This document shows positions 6,510-11,133 of a stretch of DNA of 11,133 bases, one piece after another (position 1 is the first letter of the stretch; the number at the start of each line of letters is the position of its first letter). Made by a program: the position numbers and the translations under genes. A model generated the notes under the pieces. It saw nothing but the letters and a program-made list of their open reading frames with translations. It made no database searches and had not been told where the DNA came from. The stretch covers positions 1 to 11,133 of the forward strand of contig CBDAFL010000153.1 of NCBI GenBank assembly GCA_965195225.1, written 5' to 3'. This DNA comes from JAHIKV01 sp965195225 (GTDB lineage: Bacteria; Planctomycetota; Planctomycetia; Pirellulales; Thermoguttaceae).

Positions 6510-7550
6510 ATGAAACGGCGTTGCCTGATTCCGACGCTGGTTGTATGCCTTGCGGTCGGCGGCGTGGCCCGGGCGTTCGATTCCATCAAAACCGAGCAGG
6601 GTATGGTTCCCGGTCGGGTTGTCGGGATGGACTCGACAAAGATCCTTTTCCAGAAAAGCCTGGGCGGCGCCCTGGCCAAGGAAATACCCGTCAACCAAAT
6701 CCAGGTCATTTTCTTCGACGGCGAGCCAAGAAACCTTAAGACCGCCAAAAACCACGTCCTCGGCGGTCATTACGCGGAGGCCCTGGCCGCCCTGGAGCGG
6801 ATCAAAAAAGAGCCAAGCCGCCCGGAAATTCGCCAAGACATAGAGTTCTTCAAGGCCCTCTGCGCCACCAAATTGGCGCTCGGCGGGAGCATGAAAGTCA
6901 CCGAGGCCGGACGGTTGATGAAGGCCTTCGCCGACAACAATCCGAACAGCTATCACTATTTCGAGGCAGCGGAGGCGGTGGGCGATCTGTTGGTTGCCAT
7001 ACAAGAGTACGCTCAGGCGACGGAATACTATGCGCGGCTCCAGAGCGCGCCCTGGCCGGACTACCAAATGCGCGGCGGAGTGGCCGTCGGTTGGGCACTG
7101 TTGGATCAGGGAAAAGCCAAGCAGGCAGCAGCCGCCTTCGACAAGGTGATTGCGGTGACGGCCGAGGGAGATGCCGCCGGGCGGCAACGCACGGCCGCCC
7201 GCGTGGGTAAGGCCGGCGCAATGGTCAAAATAAAGAAGCCCGGCAAGGCAATTGAGCTGGTCGAAGAAGTCATCAAGCAGGCCGACACGGAAGACGTCCC
7301 GCTGATGGCCCGGGCATACAACGTTTTAGGCGCCGCCGAGCAACAGGCCGGCAATACCCAGGAGGCGTTGCTGGCGTTCCTGCGCGTCGACGTGTTATAC
7401 TCCGCACAGCCCGACGCTCACGCCGAGGCCCTGGCAAACCTCGCCAACCTGTGGGAGCAAGTCAACATGGCGGAACGGGCAAATCGGGCCAGACAAGTCC
7501 TCAAGGATCGATACCCGGACAGTCCTTGGATAAAAAAAATCGGGGAATGA
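6510..7550 (+). CDS. Exported protein: small beta-barrel domain plus TPR array
   Basis: The product has 346 aa. GAGGAG (6498-6503) six bases before the ATG fixes the start. A signal peptide is evident (hydrophobic 6-20, cut after ARA at residue 22). Residues about 24-73 form a compact beta-rich unit with the pattern G-x-V-x-G-M-D-S-x-K-I-x-F ... EIPVNQIQVIFFDGEP, resembling an Sm/SH3-like barrel; the fold is inferred. From about 74 to 340 it consists of TPR-like helical pairs: HYAEALAAL, EYAQATEYYARL, GKAKQAAAAFDKVI, GKAIELVEEVI, GNTQEALLAFLRV, and a last one ending in RYPDSPWIKKI. It is a likely periplasmic adaptor, co-transcribed with the 1019-aa TPR protein upstream and followed after 348 bp by the ExbB/ExbD operon. 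Distant analogy to CpoB/YbgF-type TPR proteins of Tol systems is possible but not shown by sequence. Confidence 0.87.
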   Translation: MKRRCLIPTLVVCLAVGGVARAFDSIKTEQGMVPGRVVGMDSTKILFQKSLGGALAKEIPVNQIQVIFFDGEPRNLKTAKNHVLGGHYAEALAALERIKKEPSRPEIRQDIEFFKALCATKLALGGSMKVTEAGRLMKAFADNNPNSYHYFEAAEAVGDLLVAIQEYAQATEYYARLQSAPWPDYQMRGGVAVGWALLDQGKAKQAAAAFDKVIAVTAEGDAAGRQRTAARVGKAGAMVKIKKPGKAIELVEEVIKQADTEDVPLMARAYNVLGAAEQQAGNTQEALLAFLRVDVLYSAQPDAHAEALANLANLWEQVNMAERANRARQVLKDRYPDSPWIKKIGE

Positions 7551-7577
7551 ATGCTTGGCAGCCCGTTGAAAAAGTTG

Positions 7578-7719
7578 TGTAGGGTGGGTCCAGCAGACCG
7601 ATCTCTTGATGGGACTTCGGTCGCTTGGTCAACGATTGATTACCGACAGGGTGTGAAATACGAGTGGAATAGGTCTGCGACGCCCCACCAAGGACTCGCG
7701 CGACCTTGGCCCACCCTAC
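7578..7719. repeat. Composite inverted-repeat element with GTAGGGTGGG ends
   Basis: The outer ends are a perfect 10-bp inverted repeat: GTAGGGTGGG (7579-7588) and CCCACCCTAC (7710-7719). Inside, GCAGACC (7593-7599) pairs with GGTCTGC (7672-7678), and CCAAGG/CCTTGG (7688-7693, 7704-7709) closes a GC-rich hairpin. There is no open reading frame in it, so it is most likely a non-autonomous mobile repeat about 140 bp long. Its ends match those of the hairpin at 3281-3340 in style. Confidence 0.6.
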
Positions 7720-7726
7720 GGTGAGG

Positions 7727-7755
7727 TCGATACCTCTCCCTACTATCGATATAAT
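7727..7755 (+). promoter_or_regulatory. Candidate sigma70 promoter for the ExbB/ExbD operon
   Basis: An exact TATAAT (7750-7755) is preceded at 17 bp by TCGATA (7727-7732), which matches TTGACA at four of six positions. Transcription would start near 7762, giving a leader of about 137 nt that contains the stem-loop at 7783-7816. Nothing else in the spacer scores better by eye. Confidence 0.4.
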
Positions 7756-7782
7756 CGAAACGAGACATTCAATTTGTGTTGG

Positions 7783-7826
7783 ACAATTATCCCCCGTCGA
7801 TAGAGGGGATAGTTGTTCGGTTTTTT
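7783..7826 (+). terminator. Strong stem-loop followed by T6: terminator or leader attenuator
   Basis: ACAATTATCCCC (7783-7794) pairs with GGGGATAGTTGT (7805-7816) over 12 positions with one G-T pair and a 10-nt loop. TCGG and then six T residues (7821-7826) follow. This has the form of an intrinsic terminator, though four bases separate stem and T-run. It could end the TPR transcript. If the promoter at 7727-7755 is real, it would lie in the Exb leader and could act as an attenuator. Confidence 0.5.
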
Positions 7827-7898
7827 GGCGGCGAAAAAGTCGAAGTAGAATAAAGAGATAATGCGTCTCTGACGGAACGTTGAGTATTGGAGGTTCTT

Positions 7899-8786
7899 AT
7901 GCGTCGCGGGATATTACGAAGCTGGTCGGTCGCGGTTCTATGCTCGCTGGTGCTGTCGATGACCGCGCCGCTGGCTTTCTCGGCGCCTGACGTTGAAAAC
8001 GCATCGCCCACCCCGGACGCCGACGAAGGCGAATTGGAGGTGAATTCGCCCGAGGACAGCGCGCGGGAAGGAAGCACCGCCGGCCGTCTCGACGACGAGA
8101 TCGCCGACGCGGCGGCCGATGAGGTCAAGAAACCGGAACGTTCGCGGGAGAGCTTTCTGGTGTGGCTGTATCAGTCGCTGAAGTTCCGCTACGTGGTGAT
8201 CTTCTTGATTCTCACCTTCAATTCGGTAGCCCTGATTGTGATGATCGTGTTGGGTATGCGTCGAAACAGCGTCTGTCCCGACGATTTGGCGGCGGCTTTC
8301 GAGGCCAAACTCAACCAGAAGCAGTACCAGGACGCTTTTGAACTTGCCAAGGGCGAAAAATCGTTCTTGGGAAAGGTTCTGGCGGCCGGTATGTCGAAAA
8401 TCACCGATGGCCACGAAGCCGTCCACGAAGCCATGCAGGAAGTCGGCGAAGAACAGGCCATGAGGATGGAGCAACGCAACGGATACATCGCCCTGATCGC
8501 ACAGATCGGTCCGATGTTCGGCCTGCTGGGAACGGTCGACGGCATGGTGATGGCGTTCGACGTGATTGCCAACACGCCCGCCACTCCCAAACCGTCCGAG
8601 TTGGCCGTGGGGATCGGCACTGCGCTGGTGACGACTATCGTCGGACTGTGGATCGCCATTCCGCTGATGGTTTTCTATCATATTGTCCGCAACCGGCTGG
8701 CGCGGCTGATAATCGAAGTCGGCGCGGTCAGCAGCAATTTGATGAAGCGCTTCGAGGCGCCGCCGGCTTCGGACAAAAAGAGTTGA
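7899..8786 (+). CDS. MotA/TolQ/ExbB-family proton channel protein, long form
   Basis: This 295-aa protein is the predicted channel subunit of an inner-membrane proton-motive-force motor. ATG 7899 is fixed by GGAGG (7889-7893) five bases upstream; the TTG at 7887 overlaps that SD and is rejected. A signal peptide (about 1-28) is followed by an acidic, low-complexity periplasmic linker (about 30-80). Three transmembrane helices follow at about 98-118, 199-222 and 238-262. The family signature QIGPMFGLLGTVDGMVMAF (202-220) spans helix two, and TALVTTIVGLWIAIPL starts helix three. The cytoplasmic stretch between helices one and two (about 121-195) is the usual ExbB/TolQ loop. It is first in an operon with two ExbD-type genes, 36 bp before the next. 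ExbB and TolQ cannot be told apart here because no TonB, TolA or Pal is in view. Confidence 0.93.
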   Translation: MRRGILRSWSVAVLCSLVLSMTAPLAFSAPDVENASPTPDADEGELEVNSPEDSAREGSTAGRLDDEIADAAADEVKKPERSRESFLVWLYQSLKFRYVVIFLILTFNSVALIVMIVLGMRRNSVCPDDLAAAFEAKLNQKQYQDAFELAKGEKSFLGKVLAAGMSKITDGHEAVHEAMQEVGEEQAMRMEQRNGYIALIAQIGPMFGLLGTVDGMVMAFDVIANTPATPKPSELAVGIGTALVTTIVGLWIAIPLMVFYHIVRNRLARLIIEVGAVSSNLMKRFEAPPASDKKS

Positions 8787-8822
8787 TCCGCCGATCGTTC
8801 CTCTCTTGCTTATGGATATGGC

Positions 8823-9263
8823 ATGCGTTTCAGAAGCCGCATATCGTTCAGTTCCAATCCCGATCTGACGCCGCTGATCGACTGTGTGTTCCAGTTGGTC
8901 ATTTTCTTTCTATTGACGTTGAACTTTTCCTCGGACGAACAGAGCGAATTGATCCGGCTCCCCAGCAGCGAACTTGCCAAACCGGCCGGAGGCGTTCTGG
9001 AAACGCCCATCACCATCCAAATTCTCTCCTCGGGAATAGTGCTCTTCGGCGGCGACCAGATGACCCCCGGGGCACTGAAGGAGCCTTTGCGGCGCGAGCG
9101 GGACGCGATCCGGAACGTCCTCGGACGAAACGTGAAAAACGCCACGATCATCATCCGGGCGGACCAGGACGTGTCCACCGGAATAGTGCAGGAGGTCATC
9201 CGCTTGTGTCAGGAAACCGATTTTGAAAGGTTCGTCCTACGCGCGAAGTGGGAGCGGCCATGA
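8823..9263 (+). CDS. ExbD/TolR-family protein, first of two
   Basis: This 146-aa protein is a short cytoplasmic N-terminus, one transmembrane helix and a periplasmic domain. The helix has the family pattern DLTPLIDCVFQLVIFFLL, with Asp20 in the position of the essential proton-carrying Asp of ExbD/TolR. The C-terminal part ends IRADQDVSTGIVQEVIRLCQ then FVLRA, the characteristic ExbD/TolR periplasmic signature (AD...V..G.V..V...C). Length is normal for the family. A weak GGA precedes ATG 8823 by about seven bases. Its TGA overlaps the next start as ATGA (9260-9263), so the two ExbD proteins are expected in coupled amounts. Confidence 0.93.
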   Translation: MRFRSRISFSSNPDLTPLIDCVFQLVIFFLLTLNFSSDEQSELIRLPSSELAKPAGGVLETPITIQILSSGIVLFGGDQMTPGALKEPLRRERDAIRNVLGRNVKNATIIIRADQDVSTGIVQEVIRLCQETDFERFVLRAKWERP

Positions 9264-9847
9264 AAATTGAAAAAGGCGGCGGCGAATTCAAAAAAATCGA
9301 AGTCAACATGACGCCGATGATCGACGCCTGCTTCTTGTTGATTATCTTCTTCATATTGACGCTGAAGCTCTTTTCGCCGGAAGGCGATTTCGGCATCACC
9401 ATGCCCCTCGCCTCGCCGCGCCAGGGACTACGCCCCACCCCCGAATTGCCTCCGGTAAAGGTTCGCCTTGCCGCCCACCCCGACGGTAATCTGGCCGGCA
9501 TTCAGATGGGACAACGGAAGATGTCCTCCTTCGCGGAACTGCACAAACAAGTTCACGAACTCGCCGGGCTGGATCGCGGACCGGCCGGCTCCAGCAATAC
9601 GGAGGTCGAACTCGACTGCGACTACAACCTCAAGTTCAAGTACGTCGTCGATGCCCTAAACGCCATCTCCGGTTACGTCGCCAACGACAAGCAAACCATC
9701 ATCCGCATGATCGAAAAAATAAGGTTCGCACCCCCAAGGGAGCCGAAGGAGGGAGGGGGAGGAGAGAAGAGTGAGGAGGGAGGAGAGAAGAGCGAGGAGG
9801 GAGGAGAGAAGAGCGAGGAGGGAAGTGAGACGGAGGACAAGGTTTAG
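9260..9847 (+). CDS. ExbD/TolR-family protein, second, with repeated Glu-rich tail
   Basis: This 195-aa protein starts at ATG 9260 with GGAG (9251-9254) five bases upstream; the in-frame GTG at 9248 has no such support. The helix carries VNMTPMIDACFLLIIFFILT, with Asp22 as the conserved transmembrane Asp. The periplasmic part includes DCDYNLKFKYVVDALNAISG, a typical ExbD region. It differs clearly from the first ExbD, so this is not a recent duplication. After about residue 160 the family domain ends and a tail of three GGEKSEE units follows, then SETEDKV. The tail is acidic, presumably disordered, periplasmic, and encoded by purine-rich tandem DNA. It is last in the operon and convergent with the recombinase gene. 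Confidence 0.92.
   Translation: MKIEKGGGEFKKIEVNMTPMIDACFLLIIFFILTLKLFSPEGDFGITMPLASPRQGLRPTPELPPVKVRLAAHPDGNLAGIQMGQRKMSSFAELHKQVHELAGLDRGPAGSSNTEVELDCDYNLKFKYVVDALNAISGYVANDKQTIIRMIEKIRFAPPREPKEGGGGEKSEEGGEKSEEGGEKSEEGSETEDKV
9758..9820 (+). repeat. Three tandem 21-bp units encoding GGEKSEE
   Basis: Units lie at 9758-9778, 9779-9799 and 9800-9820. The second and third are identical and the first differs at one base (AGT for AGC, silent). The near identity at DNA level points to recent expansion. They sit in a stretch (9745-9840) with only six pyrimidines in 96 bases. Confidence 0.85.
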
Positions 9848-9848
9848 C

Positions 9849-9867
9849 AGCCGCCGGTACGGCGGCT
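9849..9867. terminator. GC-rich stem-loop just after the Exb operon
   Basis: AGCCGCCG (9849-9856) and CGGCGGCT (9860-9867) form a perfect 8-bp stem with loop GTA, one base past the stop codon of the last ExbD gene. No T-run follows, so it is not a classical intrinsic terminator. It may stabilise the 3' end, act with another factor, or be a dispersed palindromic repeat. Confidence 0.35.
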
Positions 9868-9973
9868 TACGGCAAAACAACGCAAAGAGGGAAGAGGGAA
9901 GAAGGCAATGGGGAGAGAAACGGGGAAAGCAAAGCAGTAAAGCGGCGGTCAGATTGATACGGCAGTTCAACTG

Positions 9974-10017
9974 CCTCCTCTCTTCCCTCTTCTCTCCTCT
10001 CTTTTCTCCCCTCTCTC
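9974..10017. repeat. 44-nt uninterrupted pyrimidine tract
   Basis: Every base from 9974 to 10017 is C or T, running up to and into the recombinase stop codon (TGA on the minus strand, 10018-10016). A GGCAG/CTGCC hairpin (9961-9975) borders it. Parts are complementary to the purine tract in the last ExbD gene: 9987-9999 is the exact reverse complement of 9780-9792. The spacer 9848-10015 otherwise holds no gene. Confidence 0.7.
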
Positions 10018-10957
10018 ACGCCCGAGGATGAAACTTCCGATGCACCGCTTTCAGCCGCGTCAGGTCCACGTGCGTGTATATCTGCGTGGTGGCGATGCTG
10101 GCATGGCCGAGCATCTCTTGCACATGGCGTAGATCGGCCCCGCCGGCCAACAGGTGGGTGGCGAAACTGTGCCGCAACGTGTGCGGACTGACTTCCGGCG
10201 GAGCTCCCACGCGACGCGAGTACTCCTTCAACAATTCCCAAATCCGCTCGCGGCGCAATATTTTCCCCCGCTGCGACAATAGCGCCCAATCGGGCGGCGT
10301 GGAAACTCGCACGGCCAGCTTCGGACGCTCGGCCTGAAGATACGCGCGAAACGCCTCAATCGCCTGGGAGTTCAGCGGGACCATGCGTTCCTTGCCCCCC
10401 TTGCCGCAACAGATGCAATAGCTTTCGTCGAGATGCACGTCGCTGAGCTTCAGGTGCGAAATCTCCGAGGCCCGGCAACCGGTGGCGTAGAGCAACTCCA
10501 GCAAGGCCCTGTCGCGCCGCCACCACGGATCGCTTCGCCCCGGAGCGGTGAACAGCCGTTCGATCTGCTCGACGCTGAGCACTTTCGGTACGCGCTCCCA
10601 GAGCTTTCGGCTGCCGAGCAACTCCGCCAGATTGTCGCGGAGTACGCCCTCGAGTTGCAAGTAGCGGAAAAAGACCTTCAGCGAGGCGATGTGCCGGGCG
10701 ATCGAGGCGGCCGCCAGTTTTCGGGCGTCCAGCCAGCCCACGTAGTCGGCCAGCTCGCGGATCGAAAGGGCCGGAATACTCCGCCCGCCAAGCCACTGGA
10801 CGAACCGTTCCAGATCTCGCCGATACGCCGCCACCGTGTTCTCGGCCAGATGACATTCGCCCGCCACGTAGGCCACGAAGCCTTCGAGGTGCGTCTTCGC
10901 CGCCCGGTTGGAATCCGGCGGTCGGCGTTGCAGCAATCGGCGTCGGGTAGCGGCCAT
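10016..10957 (-). CDS. xerD: Tyrosine recombinase XerC/XerD
   Basis: This 313-aa protein is an intact site-specific recombinase of the Xer type, expected to resolve chromosome dimers at dif with a partner recombinase. The N-terminal SAM-like core-binding domain spans about 20-115 (LAENTVAAYRRDLERFVQWL). The catalytic domain follows with all expected residues: Arg162 (ATGCRASEI), Lys186 (CGKGGKER), His259 and Arg262 (SPHTLRHSFATHLL), His285 (LGHASIATTQIYTHV) and nucleophile Tyr294. The ending LKAVHRKFHPRA is typical of XerD. ATG 10957 is chosen because a GAGGGGTGAG purine run precedes it closely. The frame is open to 11107, but that extension is made of dispersed hairpin repeats and gives the FPRRAWER artefact. 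XerC is the alternative. The gene lies alone and converges on the Exb operon. Confidence 0.92.
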   Translation of the reverse strand: MAATRRRLLQRRPPDSNRAAKTHLEGFVAYVAGECHLAENTVAAYRRDLERFVQWLGGRSIPALSIRELADYVGWLDARKLAAASIARHIASLKVFFRYLQLEGVLRDNLAELLGSRKLWERVPKVLSVEQIERLFTAPGRSDPWWRRDRALLELLYATGCRASEISHLKLSDVHLDESYCICCGKGGKERMVPLNSQAIEAFRAYLQAERPKLAVRVSTPPDWALLSQRGKILRRERIWELLKEYSRRVGAPPEVSPHTLRHSFATHLLAGGADLRHVQEMLGHASIATTQIYTHVDLTRLKAVHRKFHPRA

Positions 10958-10971
10958 GTGACTCACCCCTC

Positions 10972-10994
10972 GTTCCCACGCTCTGCGTGGGAAC
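10972..10994. repeat. Short hairpin repeat GTTCCCACG/CGTGGGAAC
   Basis: A perfect 9-bp stem (10972-10980 with 10986-10994) surrounds the loop CTCTG, 15 bp upstream of the recombinase start. I recall this sequence as a very common dispersed palindrome in planctomycetes and some other bacteria, often seen as spurious PRSAWE-like peptides in over-extended gene calls. In a transcript of the recombinase gene it would sit immediately before the SD. Confidence 0.65.
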
Positions 10995-11014
10995 CAGAAT
11001 AAACCGCTTGCGGA

Positions 11015-11096
11015 GGGTGGCACGTCCCTGAGCACAGCGAAGGGCGTGGTTTGGTCGTGTACCACGCCCTTCGCTGTGCTCAGGGACGTGCCACCC
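11015..11096. repeat. 82-bp hairpin with perfect 36-bp arms
   Basis: The left arm (11015-11050, starting GGGTGGCACGTCCCTGAGCA) and right arm (11061-11096, ending ACGTGCCACCC) are exact reverse complements over 36 bp, with a 10-nt loop TTGGTCGTGT. No mismatch has accumulated, which suggests a recent origin or continuing correction between arms. It encodes nothing convincing. It is probably a non-autonomous mobile hairpin, 58 bp upstream of the recombinase start. The remaining 37 bases to the window end show no feature. Confidence 0.75.
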
Positions 11097-11133
11097 AAAT
11101 TTGGCAACTTATTATTTCCCCACTTCTGATTTC

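Larger units (their letters stand above)
7551..7898. other. 348-bp gene-free spacer with repeat, promoter candidate and hairpin
   Basis: No coding region is supported here. From left to right it holds a composite inverted-repeat element (7578-7719), a sigma70-like promoter candidate (7727-7755), a strong stem-loop with a T-run (7783-7826), and the SD GGAGG (7889-7893) of the ExbB gene. It separates the TPR pair from the Exb operon and probably marks a transcription-unit boundary. Confidence 0.6.

Noticed and set aside
5985..7187. Long open frame (400 codons) on the minus strand
   Set aside because: It runs antisense across the ends of two well-supported TPR genes that have signal peptides and SD sequences. 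Its translation has no domain pattern and it follows from the GC-rich codon positions of the plus strand.
7938..8681. His-rich open frame antisense to the ExbB gene
   Set aside because: It is the complement of the ExbB coding sequence; the His and Gln richness comes from reversed codons of hydrophobic and acidic residues.
10356..10979. Out-of-frame minus-strand reading frame over the recombinase gene
   Set aside because: It is Arg/Gly-rich without motifs, while the other frame carries every catalytic residue of a tyrosine recombinase.
1..11133. CRISPR array, tRNA or rRNA
   Set aside because: No regularly spaced repeat series, cloverleaf-like set of arms or conserved rRNA segment was seen. 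The tandem units at 9758-9820 are contiguous and coding.

Overview
The window looks like chromosomal DNA from a planctomycete, probably of the Pirellulales type. This is inferred from two things. Several short dispersed hairpin repeats resemble ones I recall from that phylum: a GTTCCCACG/CGTGGGAAC hairpin that reads as FPRRAWER when translated, GTAGGGTGGG-ended elements, and a CACTGCTGG/CCAGCAGTG hairpin. The gene content also fits: secreted TPR proteins, uncharacterised membrane proteins, and an ExbB/ExbD set with two ExbD proteins. No rRNA, tRNA or CRISPR array is visible.

Layout. 1-248 is relatively AT-rich and has no gene I can support. 249-776 is a compact single-gene IS200-type element: an HUH transposase on the minus strand (296-742) between two inverted, hairpin-bearing ends. 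796-3148 (minus) holds two overlapping genes for related membrane proteins built from a shared beta-rich domain with a GFFFK motif. The first has two copies of the domain and carries a dispersed hairpin repeat inserted in frame. A 60-bp hairpin repeat (3281-3340) lies in the divergent region upstream of the plus-strand genes.

3375-7550 (plus) encodes two exported TPR proteins of 1019 and 346 aa, probably co-transcribed. A 348-bp gap (7551-7898) holds a composite inverted-repeat element, a sigma70-like promoter candidate and a strong hairpin followed by T6. 7899-9847 (plus) is a tight three-gene operon for an ExbB/TolQ/MotA-type proton channel and two different ExbD/TolR-type proteins, the last two overlapping by ATGA. 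The final ExbD ends in a tandemly repeated Glu-rich tail encoded by purine-rich DNA. 10016-10957 (minus, convergent) is a complete XerC/XerD-type tyrosine recombinase. Upstream of it lie two more dispersed hairpins, one with a perfect 36-bp stem.

Functional reading (inference). ExbB-ExbD-ExbD would make a proton-motive-force-driven inner-membrane motor. The two exported TPR proteins just upstream could be periplasmic partners, by analogy with CpoB in the Tol-Pal system, though no TonB, TolA, TolB or Pal is in view. The two GFFFK proteins are divergently transcribed from the TPR pair and would also sit in the envelope. The transposase, the many hairpin repeats and the repeat inserted in a gene show that small mobile sequences have been active here.
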